Source: Gemmatimonadales bacterium (GTDB taxonomy: Bacteria > Gemmatimonadota > Gemmatimonadetes > Longimicrobiales > Gaopeijiaceae). Taken from it: 64,000 nt of DNA. Positions 52,891-63,300 of this stretch are shown here, in pieces. Within the stretch, counting starts at the first letter, position 1. Each line of letters begins with the position of its first letter. The translations under genes were made by a program, and so were the position numbers. The notes under the pieces are model-generated. The model was not told the origin of the DNA, did not search any database, and saw nothing but the letters and a program-made list of their open reading frames with translations. The stretch is taken from NCBI GenBank assembly GCA_020344755.1, contig CP070829.1, positions 130,454 through 194,453 of the forward strand, given 5' to 3'.

Positions 52891-55322
52891 GCCAGTTGGA
52901 AGATCGCGTCCAGCATATGCAGCCCGTTCCCGAGGGAAGCTCCGCCCAGGTGGAGACCACCGATGAGGTGCGGGTCACGACGCCCGAGAAGATCTGCGGC
53001 ATGGGCCACCGGATGAAGCGGAAGGAGGATGCCCGCTTCATTCGCGGAAAGGGCAACTACGTGGACGACGTCAAGCTCCCCGGGATGCTCTACATGGACA
53101 TCGTCCGGAGTCCCTACGCCCACGCGAAGATCCTGAACATCGACGCCAGCGAGGCCCTGGAGATGCCGGGAGTGTTGGCGGTCATCACCGGCAAGGACCT
53201 CGAGGCCGCAGGGAACCTCCACTGGATGCCGACGCTCATGTCGGACACCCAGATGGTCCTGCCCATCGACAAGGTGGTGTACTTCGCCCAGGAGGTGTGC
53301 GCCGTCGTTGCGACGGACCGCTACATCGCCGCCGATGCGGTGGAAAAGGTCTACGTGGACTACGAGCCGCTTCCGGCGGTGGTGGATCCGTTCGAGGCCA
53401 TGAAGGACACGGTGATCGTCCGGGACGACAAGGAGAACAAGACCAACCACATCTGGCACTGGGAGGCCGGCGACAAGGAGGCCACGGACCAGGTCTTCGC
53501 CGAGGCGGCCACGGTGGTGAAGGAGAAGATGCACATCCCCCGCATCCACGTGGCGTCCATCGAGACGTGCGGGATGGTGGCGAACTACAATCCCGCCACC
53601 GGGAAGATGCAGCTCTACATGACCACCCAGGCGCCCCACGCCATCCGGACCGTGTTCGCGCTGGTGAGTGGCCTGCCGGAGCAGAAGATCCAGGTCATCT
53701 CCCCGGACATCGGCGGGGGATTCGGCGGAAAGGTGCCCGTGTATCCGGGATACGTGATCTGCGCCGTGGCCAGCCTGGTCACCGGCAAGCCGGTGAAGTG
53801 GATCGAGGACCGGAGTGAGAACCTCCAGGCCGATTCCTTCGCCCGGGACTACCACATCGAGGCCGAGATGGCCGCCGATGCGGACGGGAAGATCACCGGG
53901 CTCCGGGTGAAGACGCTGGCGGACCACGGCGCCGCGGATGCGGCGGCCAACCCGTCCCGGTTCCCGGCCGGGCTGTACAGCATCTGCACCGGCTCGTACG
54001 ACATGAAGGCGGCCCACGTGGCCGTGGACGGGGTCTACACCACGAAGCCGCCCGGAGGGGTGGCGTACCGTTGCTCCTTCCGGGTCACCGAAGCGGTCCA
54101 CATGGTGGAGCGCATGGCCGACATCCTGGCCCATGAGCTGGGCGAAGATCCGGCGGACTTCCGGATGAAGAACTTCATCCAGCCGGAACAGTTCCCCTAC
54201 AAGTCGCCCACGGCGTGGGAGTACGACTCCGGGAACTATCCCGCGGCGCTCGAGAAGGCCATGGACATGATCGACTACCGGGCGCTGCGGCAGGAGCAGG
54301 CCGAGAAGCGCGCCCGGGGAGAGTTCATGGGAATCGGCATCTCCAGCTTCACCGAGGTAGTGGGCGCCGGGAATTCCCGGGACTTCGATATCCTGGGCAT
54401 CAAGATGTTCGATTCGGCGGAGATCCGGATTCACCCCACGGGCAAGGCCATCGCCCGCTTCGGGACCAAGTCCCAGGGGCAGGGTCACGAGACGACCTAC
54501 GCCCAGATCGTCGCCGAGGAGCTGGGCATCCCGGCCCAGGACGTGGAGGTCGAAGAGGGGGACACGGACACCGCCCCGTATGGCCTGGGCACGTATGCGA
54601 GCCGCTCCACCCCCACCGCCGGCGCGGCCGCGGCCATGGCGTCGCGGAAGATCAAGGCCAAGGCACGCAAGATTGCCGCGTACCTCCTGGAGGTGGGGGA
54701 GGACGACCTGGAGTGGAACGTGGACCGCTGGCAGGTCAAGGGGTCCCCGGATCAGCACAAGACCATCCAGGACATCGCCTTTGCGGCCTACACCAACCAT
54801 CCCCACGGCATGGAGGCCGGCCTGGAGGCCACCGACTACTACGATCCCCCGAACATGACCTTCCCCTTCGGCAGCTACATCGCCGTGGTGGACATCGACA
54901 AGGGAACCGGGAACGTGACGGTCCGGAGGTTCGTGGCAGTGGATGACTGCGGCCACATCATCAATCCGATGGTGGTGGAGGGGCAGGTCGAGGGTGGGCT
55001 CACCCAGGGCCTGGCTCCGGCTTTGTACGAGGAGATCGTCTACGACGAGAACGGGCAGAACCTGTCCGGGACCTTCGCCGACTACCTCCTGCCCACGGCC
55101 GTGGAGTCGCCCAAGTGGGAGACGGGCCACACCATCACCCCGTCGCCCCATCACCCATTGGGTGCGAAGGGCGTGGGAGAGTCGCCCACGGTGGGAGCAC
55201 CGCCGGCTATCGCCAATGCGGTGGTGGACGCCCTGTGGCATCTGGGCGTGCGGCACATCGACATCCCCATCACGCCCGAGCGGGTCTGGAAGGTCATGCG
55301 GGAGGCGGGCGTCACCGACTGA
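52887..55322 (+). CDS. coxL: Form I aerobic CO dehydrogenase large subunit CoxL
   Basis: 811-aa molybdenum subunit that oxidises CO to CO2 at a Mo-S-Cu site. The active-site loop is VAYRCSFR with the copper-binding Cys396. This is the form I signature; form II and xanthine dehydrogenases have AYRGAGR or other loops. The catalytic base is Glu765 in [12 protein letters not shown]. Molybdopterin-contact segments such as GGGFGGK and [11 protein letters not shown] are present. Length matches known CoxL (about 800 aa). The ATG overlaps the coxS stop; a strong terminator follows 46 bp after the gene. Confidence 0.96.
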   Translation: MSQLEDRVQHMQPVPEGSSAQVETTDEVRVTTPEKICGMGHRMKRKEDARFIRGKGNYVDDVKLPGMLYMDIVRSPYAHAKILNIDASEALEMPGVLAVITGKDLEAAGNLHWMPTLMSDTQMVLPIDKVVYFAQEVCAVVATDRYIAADAVEKVYVDYEPLPAVVDPFEAMKDTVIVRDDKENKTNHIWHWEAGDKEATDQVFAEAATVVKEKMHIPRIHVASIETCGMVANYNPATGKMQLYMTTQAPHAIRTVFALVSGLPEQKIQVISPDIGGGFGGKVPVYPGYVICAVASLVTGKPVKWIEDRSENLQADSFARDYHIEAEMAADADGKITGLRVKTLADHGAADAAANPSRFPAGLYSICTGSYDMKAAHVAVDGVYTTKPPGGVAYRCSFRVTEAVHMVERMADILAHELGEDPADFRMKNFIQPEQFPYKSPTAWEYDSGNYPAALEKAMDMIDYRALRQEQAEKRARGEFMGIGISSFTEVVGAGNSRDFDILGIKMFDSAEIRIHPTGKAIARFGTKSQGQGHETTYAQIVAEELGIPAQDVEVEEGDTDTAPYGLGTYASRSTPTAGAAAAMASRKIKAKARKIAAYLLEVGEDDLEWNVDRWQVKGSPDQHKTIQDIAFAAYTNHPHGMEAGLEATDYYDPPNMTFPFGSYIAVVDIDKGTGNVTVRRFVAVDDCGHIINPMVVEGQVEGGLTQGLAPALYEEIVYDENGQNLSGTFADYLLPTAVESPKWETGHTITPSPHHPLGAKGVGESPTVGAPPAIANAVVDALWHLGVRHIDIPITPERVWKVMREAGVTD

Positions 55323-55368
55323 CGCACGCACCACCGGAGGACCGTGGGGTACGGGGACGAGGAAGCTT

Positions 55369-55394
55369 GGGCCGGGCGCTTCGGCGCCCGGCCC
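55369..55394 (+). terminator. Terminator after coxL
   Basis: A perfect 11-bp GC stem (55369-55379 with 55384-55394) is closed by a TTCG tetraloop and followed by TCTTCCC, 46 bp after the coxL stop. It probably ends or attenuates the structural-gene transcript, leaving the following XdhC-YHS gene at lower expression or on its own promoter. Confidence 0.75.
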
Positions 55395-55449
55395 TCTTCC
55401 CACGGCAACACTCGAGCTTCACCACGATCCCCGTGCGCGGGAGAGTCCA

Positions 55450-56430
55450 ATGTTCGATGAGTTCTTCCTGACGGCCAGCGAGCTGAGGGGCGCGGGGGTT
55501 CCCTTCGCCACCGCCGTGGTGGTGCGGGCGGAACGACCGACGTCGGGCAAGCCCGGGGACCGGGCCATCGTCACCCTGGACGGCACCATGCACGGTTGGA
55601 TCGGGGGGAGCTGTGCCCAGCCCACGGTGGTGCAGGAGGCGGTGCGGGCCATCGCCGATGGAACCCCCCGCCTCATCCGCCTGTCTCCCGAGCCGGGGAC
55701 TCGACCAGTCCCCGAGGGGATCGAGGAAGTCCCCATGACGTGCTTCAGTGGAGGAACCCTGGACATCTTCATCGAGCCCCACGCGCCCGAGCCCCACCTC
55801 CTGGTCGTGGGCAGCCTTCCCGTCGCCCAGGCGCTGGCGCACCTGGGGAAAGCCATGAGCTATCGAGTGACCGCGGTGGACCCCGGCGATGGGGATGCCA
55901 TGTCCCATGCGGACACGGTCCTGCGGGATCCCGCCGAGATCGCCTCTGTGGCGACCCCGATGACCTTCGCGGTCGTGGCCACCCACGGCGACTTCGACGA
56001 GCCCGCCCTGAAGGCGATCCTGGGCACGGCGGTGCCGTACGTGGGCCTCGTGGCGAGCCGGGCCCGGGGTGCAGCGGTCCTGGAGCACCTGATCAGGGAC
56101 GGCGTGGCCCAGGAGGTGGTGGATCGGGTCCGCTTCCCCGCCGGGCTGGACATTCACGCCCAGCGCGGGGACGAGATCGCCGTCTCCATCCTGGCGGAGA
56201 TCGTGCAGACCCGCCGGACCATGGGGGAGGTGTCGTGGGAGGGGGAGGAGTCGGAGGCCGCGGCGCCGACGGAGCCGGAGACGGCCATCGATCCCGTCTG
56301 CCACATGACGGTGAAGGTGGAGGGAGCGCTCCACACCCACGAGCACGCCGGCACGGTGTACTACTTCTGCTGTGGAGGTTGCCGGAGCCGGTTCGCCGAG
56401 GACCCGGACCCGTACCTCGCCGCCGGGTAG
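55450..56430 (+). CDS. XdhC/CoxF-type maturation factor fused to a YHS domain
   Basis: 326-aa protein. Residues 1-265 are a complete XdhC-family protein: VVVRAERPTSGKPGDRAIV, WIGGSCAQPTVV, the Rossmann part LLVVGSLPVAQALAHLG, YVGLVASRARGAAVLEHL and FPAGLDIHAQRGDEIAVSIL. Residues 280-326 are a YHS/TRASH-like domain, DPVCHMTVKVEG to VYYFCCGGCRSRFAEDP, with four Cys and several His. YHS domains often occur in copper and other heavy-metal proteins. Next to a Mo-Cu enzyme this suggests a role in metal insertion, which is inference. The ATG at 55450 follows the coxL terminator by 55 bp. Confidence 0.88.
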   Translation: MFDEFFLTASELRGAGVPFATAVVVRAERPTSGKPGDRAIVTLDGTMHGWIGGSCAQPTVVQEAVRAIADGTPRLIRLSPEPGTRPVPEGIEEVPMTCFSGGTLDIFIEPHAPEPHLLVVGSLPVAQALAHLGKAMSYRVTAVDPGDGDAMSHADTVLRDPAEIASVATPMTFAVVATHGDFDEPALKAILGTAVPYVGLVASRARGAAVLEHLIRDGVAQEVVDRVRFPAGLDIHAQRGDEIAVSILAEIVQTRRTMGEVSWEGEESEAAAPTEPETAIDPVCHMTVKVEGALHTHEHAGTVYYFCCGGCRSRFAEDPDPYLAAG

Positions 56431-56446
56431 CCGGAGGCCCGGGGCC

Positions 56447-57424
56447 GTGCGGATCGGCGACCTCGGCCTGGGGGAGCTGCGAGACCTGGCCGACGCCACC
56501 GTCCTGGTGGCCGCCGCGTCCGAGGCCGGCCTCTTCCAGGTGCTGCACGAAGCTCCCGCCACCGCCGAAGCCGTGGCTCAGGGGCTCGGGTACGACCTCC
56601 GAGCGACCCGGATCGTCCTCCACGGCCTGGTGGAGACGGGGCTCGTGGAGGTGGACGGGGGCCAGTTCCGGCTCTCCGCCCGGGCCGAGCGGGAGCTGGG
56701 GGATCCGGCCGGACCGGGTTTCGTGGGGCGAGGCCTTCCGCACTGGCTGTACGCCGTGCGCGCCACCACCCGCCTCGGGGAGGTCCTGCGGCGCGGGGGC
56801 CCCCTGGAGACACGGCCGGCCCGGCGGACTCCGGATCACGTGGCCCGGTTCACCTCCGCCATGGCGGCGGCCCCTCCCGAGCGGGTCCAGCGAATCGTGG
56901 ACCTCTGCCTGGAACGCCACCCCGCGGCCCGCACCGTCCTGGACCTGGGGGGCGGTCCCGGCCACATGACGCGGGCCTTCGTGGCCCGAGGGCTTCGGGG
57001 CACGCTCGTCGATACGGCGGACATCGTGGCGCACGTCCAGGAGGCCTTCGGCCTGCGGGAACTGGAGGGGTTGGAGGTGGTGGCGGGCGACTTCACGCGA
57101 GATGCTCTACCCCGCGGGCCATTCGATCTGGTCCTCCTCTCGAACGTCATCCACATCTACGACGGGCCGACCATCGCCACCCTGTTCAGGCAGGCCTGCG
57201 AGGTGCTCGCCCCTGGCGGTGTGCTGGCGGTGGCCGAGTTCCTGCGAGGACGTTCCAGGCGGGCCGCCCACCTGGCACTGCAGATGCTCCTGAAGTCCGA
57301 CCGCGGGGACGCCCATTCCGAAGAAGAGATCCGGGGATGGATGGAGGACGCGGGTTTTGGGGACGTCCGTGTGGATGCCCTGGACCGGGATCGCCACCTG
57401 CTCACCGCCCGGCGGGCCGACTGA
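56447..57424 (+). CDS. SAM-dependent O-methyltransferase (dimerisation plus methyltransferase domains)
   Basis: 325-aa methyltransferase of the acetylserotonin/plant-type O-methyltransferase group. Residues 1-85 are the winged-helix dimerisation domain (ATVLVAAASEAGLFQVLHEA, RATRIVLHGLVETGLVEVDG). The catalytic domain has the SAM motif VLDLGGGPGHMTRAF near residue 167, the acidic VDTADIV, DLVLLSNVIHIYD and a late GVLAVAEFL. The GTG start has GGAGG 10 nt upstream; it begins 16 bp after the XdhC-YHS stop, so co-transcription is likely. The substrate is unknown and a link to CO oxidation is not evident. Confidence 0.83.
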   Translation: MRIGDLGLGELRDLADATVLVAAASEAGLFQVLHEAPATAEAVAQGLGYDLRATRIVLHGLVETGLVEVDGGQFRLSARAERELGDPAGPGFVGRGLPHWLYAVRATTRLGEVLRRGGPLETRPARRTPDHVARFTSAMAAAPPERVQRIVDLCLERHPAARTVLDLGGGPGHMTRAFVARGLRGTLVDTADIVAHVQEAFGLRELEGLEVVAGDFTRDALPRGPFDLVLLSNVIHIYDGPTIATLFRQACEVLAPGGVLAVAEFLRGRSRRAAHLALQMLLKSDRGDAHSEEEIRGWMEDAGFGDVRVDALDRDRHLLTARRAD

Positions 57425-57453
57425 GGCGGATGGGGGTGGCGAGTCCGGAGAGC

Positions 57454-57494
57454 GGCGGGCCCGCCGGCGCGTGAGGGGACGGCGCCCGCCCCCC
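57454..57494. repeat. 41-bp REP-like dyad, copy 1
   Basis: Matches 60321-60361 at 39 of 41 positions. Its ends GGCGGGC/GCCCGCC and inner GCCG/CGGC arms form a hairpin with a 2-nt bulge; the two differences between copies fall in the bulge and the loop, leaving the stem intact. It lies 30 bp after the methyltransferase stop. Confidence 0.7.
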
Positions 57495-57517
57495 CCGCCC
57501 TCCGGGAAATCCAAGAG

Positions 57518-57539
57518 GCGGGGGGCGCGGAGCCCCCGC
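57518..57539. terminator. GC hairpin downstream of the propeller-kinase gene
   Basis: GCGGGGG (57518-57524) pairs with CCCCCGC (57533-57539) around an 8-nt loop, between the convergent methyltransferase and kinase genes. A short T-rich stretch precedes it on the minus strand. It may act as a terminator for either gene. Confidence 0.4.
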
Positions 57540-57577
57540 AAGAAAAGGCTAGCGGCCGGTGGGGAACCCGCCGCTCG

Positions 57578-60238
57578 TCACCGGGGGACTCGCCGCTCCA
57601 ACTCGCCGAACCAGTTCTGGACGACGATCAGTCGCGGTTTCGACTCGTCGCCCCTCTCGTGGCGCCGCACCATGAGGAAGCGCTGGTCGTCCGGCGTGAT
57701 GTCGTACAGTCCCCCGATCCACCGGTAGAGGTTCGACTCGTAGGTGGGCTGGATCTGGAACAGTACCTGGCGGTTCAACACCCGGAACCCGCTGGAGCCG
57801 TCGTAGGTCAGGGAGACGAGACGGTGGTCCCCGTCGACGTAGAAGAGCTCCCGGCCGTTGTGGGCCCACAGGGGCATGGAGCCGCCACCAGTGGAGAGTT
57901 GCCAACGGCCCCGGTCCACCTCGGGGAACGGCCTCACGAAGACCTCCTCCTGGCCCGTCTCGGTGGAGACGTACGCGATCCAGCGGCCGTCCCGAGACAC
58001 TTCGGGTCCCGTCTCCTCGGCGGGTCCCGCCGCGACGGGGAACATGACGGAATCCCGGTCCGGCCGGATCGCGGTGATGTCCCGTCCCCCCTGGGTGTTC
58101 CGGAACCCTCCGGCCCGCATCACCAGGTGCTCTCCGTCCGGTGCCCAGAAGCCCTGTGCCAGGAAGCCGTCCCGGGGTTCGAAGATCAGCTCGGCGTCGC
58201 CGAGCCCGTCGGCGGGCTTCTGCCAGGCGGCGTAGGTTCCCGTTCGATTCGAGATGAACGAGATGGTCGTCCCGTCCGACGACCAGCGAGGCTGCCGGTC
58301 CTCGGCTTCGTGGAAGGTGAATCGGGCCGGGGGTGCGCCTCCGATCTCCTTGATCCAGATGTCGTACCCGGCCTCGGTCCACGCTCTGTACGCCAGACGC
58401 CCGCCGTCGGGGGAGAGGCGCCACCCCCGGTCGGCGTTCCCCGCGTCGAAGGTCCATCCCGGCTCCACCGCCCGGGCCACCCCCGTCCGGTCCACCCAGA
58501 CGAACTCGTCCTCCGCGAAGGTCCCGGTCCAGTAGAGGAGGGTCCCGGTGGACGAAATGGCGTAGAAGGGCCGACCGAGCCCCGTCTGGACGACGTCCGG
58601 GATCACGGCAACCGGGGTTCCCGCGACCCGGGCGGTGCCCGCGTCGAACGGGACGGCCATGAGCCCACCCTCGGCTCCGTAGACCAGGTAGCCGTTGGCG
58701 GCGAGGTCCGCGCCGGCTCCGTTAAGGACGTGGTGGACCTCCCCGCTCGACAGATCCAGCGCCTCGATCCGGGTGGGGCCGCGGCCGGCCACGGTGTAGA
58801 GCAGCCACCGGTTTCCCGGTAGGACCAGGGGATAGAGGTGGACTGTCCCCTCCTCTGGGGTGGTGAGGGGTTCCGCATCCCCGCCCTGTCGAGGGATCCG
58901 GGCGAGCCCTCCGCCGGGGGCGCCGAAGTAGACCTGCCCGTCACTCCCCCAGTCCGGCTTCGTCATTCGGGCGGGCGCCAGCTCCCGCACGGGTCCGCCG
59001 TCCACCGGCGTGACCTGGAGCCGGCCCGCCTCCTGGCCTCCAGCGAAGTAGAGAATCTCGGTGCCGTCCGGAGAGATGGCCGCGGCGGCTCCCGGGTCCG
59101 TGCCCGGGAGGGGGGTCCACTCCAACTCGTCCAGCCGGCGGACCCAGAGCCCCACCACGTCGTCGGCACCCGGCCGGGACATGACGAGGGTGGAGCCGTC
59201 GTCCGAGATGTCGATGCTCGACTGGGGGTCCCTCTCCGGAGGAATCTCCAGTGAGAAGATCTCCAGGGGAGCGTCGGGGGGCGCGTCATCGGACGACAAG
59301 AGGGACCATCCTAGGGCTGCGGCCAGGAGGACGCTGAGGACAGCGAGTCCACGGTTCACTCTCACCGGCGCCGCTGCGCCTGGACCCTCCGGGCCGTGCC
59401 GGAATCCCGCATCCTCCAACGCGCGGACCATGTCCTGCAGGCTGGCGAACCGGTCCGCCGGGACTCTCTCCAGGCACTTTCGGATGGCGGCATCCACGTT
59501 GGCGGGAACGCTGGGACGGTCGTCGCGGACCGAGACCGGTTCTGCGCTGATGATCCGCCCCAGGACCGCCTGCGCGGTGGAGCCGGTATAGGGCGGTCGC
59601 CCCGCGAGCATCTCGTAGAGGACGCATCCCAGGGAGAAGGTATCCGTCGACGGTCCCACGGAGGCCTCCCCAGTGGCCTGCTCGGGGCTCATGTAATAGG
59701 GCGTGCCGACACTCAGCCCCGTCTCGGTGAGGCGGGCCCCGGCGCTAGCGCCCAGTGCCAGGGCGATCCCGAAATCCCCCACCACCGGTTGGCCGCCCTG
59801 GAAGAGGATGTTCGCCGGCTTGATGTCCCGGTGCACGACGCCCCGCTGGTGCGCGTAGTCCAACGCCGTGGCCACCGCGGCGGCGATGCGAACCGCCTCC
59901 TCCACCGGGAGCTGCTGCTCCCGGTCCAGGCGGTCCCGCAGGGATTCCCCCTCCAGGAGGGGCATGACGTAGAAGAGGAAGCCATCGGCTTCCCCGGAGT
60001 CGTAGAGCGGGAGGATATGGGGATGCTGCAGGTTCGCCGTGGTCTCGATCTCCCCCAGGAAGCGTGCCGCTCCCACCACGGCTGCGAGCTCAGGGTCCAA
60101 CACCTTCAGCGCCACCTGTCGGTTGTGCCGCAGGTCCCGAGCCCGGTACACCGTGGCCATTCCACCGCGACCGAGCTCCGACTCGAGTCGGTAGCGGCCG
60201 TCGAGTGCCGTGTTCAGACGGGGGAGGGTGTCGGACAT
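57578..60238 (-). CDS. PknB-type Ser/Thr protein kinase with C-terminal beta-propeller
   Basis: 886-aa transmembrane kinase. The kinase domain (about 1-280) is complete: LGRGGMATVYRA, Lys45, HRDIKPAN (Asp138), DFG (Asp155) and YYMSPEQATGE. A membrane helix (GLAVLSVLLAAALGWSLL) follows at about 296-315. The remaining 560 residues are a TolB/WD40-like propeller with repeats such as AAISPDGTEILYFAG, WRLSPDGGRLAYRA and PEVSRDGRWIAYVS. In this phylum the architecture is common. The ATG at 60238 fits the family start. Both flanks carry a copy of a REP-like dyad. Confidence 0.9.
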   Translation of the reverse strand: MSDTLPRLNTALDGRYRLESELGRGGMATVYRARDLRHNRQVALKVLDPELAAVVGAARFLGEIETTANLQHPHILPLYDSGEADGFLFYVMPLLEGESLRDRLDREQQLPVEEAVRIAAAVATALDYAHQRGVVHRDIKPANILFQGGQPVVGDFGIALALGASAGARLTETGLSVGTPYYMSPEQATGEASVGPSTDTFSLGCVLYEMLAGRPPYTGSTAQAVLGRIISAEPVSVRDDRPSVPANVDAAIRKCLERVPADRFASLQDMVRALEDAGFRHGPEGPGAAAPVRVNRGLAVLSVLLAAALGWSLLSSDDAPPDAPLEIFSLEIPPERDPQSSIDISDDGSTLVMSRPGADDVVGLWVRRLDELEWTPLPGTDPGAAAAISPDGTEILYFAGGQEAGRLQVTPVDGGPVRELAPARMTKPDWGSDGQVYFGAPGGGLARIPRQGGDAEPLTTPEEGTVHLYPLVLPGNRWLLYTVAGRGPTRIEALDLSSGEVHHVLNGAGADLAANGYLVYGAEGGLMAVPFDAGTARVAGTPVAVIPDVVQTGLGRPFYAISSTGTLLYWTGTFAEDEFVWVDRTGVARAVEPGWTFDAGNADRGWRLSPDGGRLAYRAWTEAGYDIWIKEIGGAPPARFTFHEAEDRQPRWSSDGTTISFISNRTGTYAAWQKPADGLGDAELIFEPRDGFLAQGFWAPDGEHLVMRAGGFRNTQGGRDITAIRPDRDSVMFPVAAGPAEETGPEVSRDGRWIAYVSTETGQEEVFVRPFPEVDRGRWQLSTGGGSMPLWAHNGRELFYVDGDHRLVSLTYDGSSGFRVLNRQVLFQIQPTYESNLYRWIGGLYDITPDDQRFLMVRRHERGDESKPRLIVVQNWFGELERRVPR

Positions 60239-60320
60239 GGCTTTAGAGGAACCCTGGGGGTGATGGAGGCACTCCAGACCTCGTCCGAGCAGCCCTGGAG
60301 CGCCAGGGGCCCAAGATGGG

Positions 60321-60361
60321 GGCGGGCCTGCCGGCGCGCGAGGGGACGGCGCCCGCCCCCC
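60321..60361. repeat. 41-bp REP-like dyad, copy 2
   Basis: Second copy of the dyad at 57454-57494, in the same orientation, with the same stem preserved. It lies 16 bp downstream of the stop of the minus-strand sortilin-like gene. Each copy thus sits just after a gene's 3' end, as REP elements commonly do. Confidence 0.7.
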
Positions 60362-60376
60362 GCGCGCCCGGCGGGT

Positions 60377-63300
60377 CTACCGGTTTCGCGTCACCACCGC
60401 GCCGATCCCCGCTCGCTCCAGCGCAGCGTTGAAGGCCGGCACCTGTTCGGCCACCACCCCCTCCAGGCGCTCCAGCAGCGGTTCGGTCTCCGCCACCAGG
60501 TCGTCGAACCGCTGGTACGAACCGGCGGTGGGGCGGCCGTACGACCCGTTCACGTGGCTGTACAGGTAGGCCAGCTGGTCGTCGAGCATGGGCGGGAAGT
60601 TGATGGGATCCTGACCCGATTCGCTCCTGGTCTGGATCAGGGCCTCCTCCACCTCGGTGAGGGTCTCGCCCATGGCGTCGGCCAGGGAGTCCAGCTCGGC
60701 CACCGCCTCCTCCGGCCATTCTCCGTCCCGGGCCCGGGCCACGAAGTCACGGGTCTGCTCCCGGATGGAGCGGATCTCCCGAATCGCGTTGTGCACCTCC
60801 GTGAGGCGGTCCCGGACCTGCATGGTGAGGGCGAACTGGGCCTGCATGTCCGCGGCGGTCACCGTGGGAATGCGGGGGTCGAGTCCCACCTGGACCGTGA
60901 CGTCCCGCTCCACCTCACCCACTTCCACCCGCAGGGTGTAGCTCCCCGGCGGGGCCCAGGCGCCCCCGGTGTTCGCCAGGGAGAACTGCGCCGTGGAGAT
61001 CACGTCCGGGCCGGGATAGCGCAGGTCCCAGACGAACCGGTTCATCCCCGGCGCGACCTCGAGCTCCTCCTCCTGGAGGTTCGGATCTTCCGCCTCCTCG
61101 TCCTCGGCGTCCTCGGCGGTCACATCCTCGCCCTCGGGAATGTCCCCCTCCTCCCCTTCCGCGTCCGTCGCTCCGGCCTCGCCCCCTTCGTCCGCATCGC
61201 CCTCCTCCACGGCACCCTCGAACTCTCGGATCACCATCCCCGACGAATCCAGGACCTCGATCTCCACCTCGTCCACCCCGTCCCCGACCCAGTAGTCCAG
61301 GACCACCCCGTTGGGGGCGTCCTCCGGGGCCCGGTCACCTCCGGTGGCCCGGAAGCGGGCCAGGGTGGCATCCCGGGGCTGGAACAGATGGAGCGTGGAT
61401 TCCCGGATGGCGTCCTGCATGGCGTGAAGCGGGGTGACGTCGTCCAGAATCCAGAACGAGCGGCCCTGGGTGGACACCACCAGGTCCCGCCGGTGGACCT
61501 TGAGATCGGTGATGGGGGTCCGGGGCAGATTCTGCTGGAAGGGCTGCCAGTGCGCGCCGCCATCGAAGGAGACGAACATCCCGAATTCGGTTCCGGCGTA
61601 GAGCAGCCCCTCCCGGTCCGGGTCCTCCCGCACCACCCGTACGGGGTGGTCGGCCGGGATGCCGTTGGTGCCGTCGGTGAGGAGGTCCCAGCTCTCCCCG
61701 AAGTCTTCGGTCAGGAAGACGTAGGGACGGAAGTCGCCGTCCCGGTACCGGTACACGGCCATGACGGCACGCCCAGGGGTGTTCGGCGAGAGGTCGATGG
61801 AGTTCACCGTCCCCTCCGGCGGCATCCGGTCCGGCGTGATCTCGGTCCAGCTTCCGCCCCCGTCCCGGGTGATGTGGACCCGGCCATCGTCGGTGCCCGC
61901 CCACAGCTCCGCCGCTTGGTGAGGGGACTCGCTCAGCACGAAGACGGTGTTGTAGACCTCCACCCCGGTGTGGTCCACCTGGAGGGGCCCACCCGGCAGT
62001 CCCTGCTGGGCTTCGTTGTCGGTGGTGAGGTCCGGAGAGATGGTCTCCCAGCTCATCCCCCCGTCTGTGGTCCTGTGCACGTACTGGGAGGTGTGGTAGA
62101 CCACCTGCGGATCGTGCCGGGAGATGAGGATGGGGGCGTTCCACTGGAACCGGTAGCGGGCGTCCCGGGGCGCGACCCCGTCCCCCATCTGGGGATACAG
62201 GATCATGTTGCGGCTCTCCCCGGTCCTCAGGTTCGAGCGGTCGATCTGCCCGATGTAGTTCCCGGCCCAGACGATGTGGGCCGAGTCCGGGTGGGGATGG
62301 ACCGAGATGTGTCCGCTCTCGGCGCCCCCGACGCTCCGCCAGTCCTGTTCCGGGGAGAGGTCCCCGGCCACCCGGGAGGTGACGGAGATGGTCGAGTTGT
62401 CCTGTTGCGCGCCGTAGAGGCGGTAGGGGAACTGGTGATCCACCTCCACCCGGTAGAACTCGGCCGTGGGCTGGTTGTGCATGGTGGACCAGCTCCGCCC
62501 GGCGTTGAGGCTCACCTGGGCGCCGCCATCGTTCCCCACCACCATCGCCTCCGGGTCATCCGGGTGGATCCACAGGTCGTGGACGTCGCCGTGGGGCACC
62601 CGGATCCGCTCCCAGTCTTCCCCCCCGTCCACGGAGCGGTACATCCCGGTGTTCAGGACGTAGACGGTGTTCGGGTCCCGGGGGTCCGCCTCCAGGTGGG
62701 AGTAGTACCAGTGCCGCTGCCGGAATCGCCGGTCCCGGGTCACCTTCCGCCAGCTCTCCCCGCCGTCGTCGGTGCGCCAGATTCCCCCATGGGGATCCGG
62801 GGCGCTGATGAGGGCCCAGACCCGGTCGGGATCCGCTGGGGAGATCGCCAGCCCGATCCGCCCGAAGAGCGCCTCCGAGGGGAGGCCGTTGTCCACCGAG
62901 GGGTCGGTGAGACGGGTCCAGTTGTCGCCTCCGTCGGTGCTCTTCCAGACACCTCCGTCCCGGGAGGCGTCCACCAGCGTCCACGGCTTCCGCTCCGCCC
63001 GCCACATCCCAGCGTAGAGCTCCCGTGGATTCCGGGGGTTCATGACGATGTCCACCGCGCCGACCGAGTCGGCCACGAAGAGCACCCGCTCCCAGGAGGC
63101 GCCACCGTCCCGGGTGCGGTAGACCCCCCGCTCCTCGTTCTTGGCGAAGCCGTTCCCCAGCGCCGCCACGAAGGCCACGTCCGGATCCCTCGGGTCCACC
63201 TGGATCTTCCCGATCAGACCGGCGTCCGGCAGCCCCAGGAAAGACCAGCTCTTCCCCCGGTCGGTGGACCGCCAGACGCCTCTGCCGGTGCTCACGTTTC

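Noticed and set aside
52887-55322. Reading the large subunit as xanthine dehydrogenase or form II CO dehydrogenase
   Set aside because: The active-site loop is AYRCSFR with the copper-binding Cys, and coxD, coxE and coxG are linked; form II-like proteins have AYRGAGR.
52815-55403. Long minus-strand open frame opposite coxL
   Set aside because: Its translation is His/Arg/Gly-rich with no motif and mirrors the coxL reading frame.
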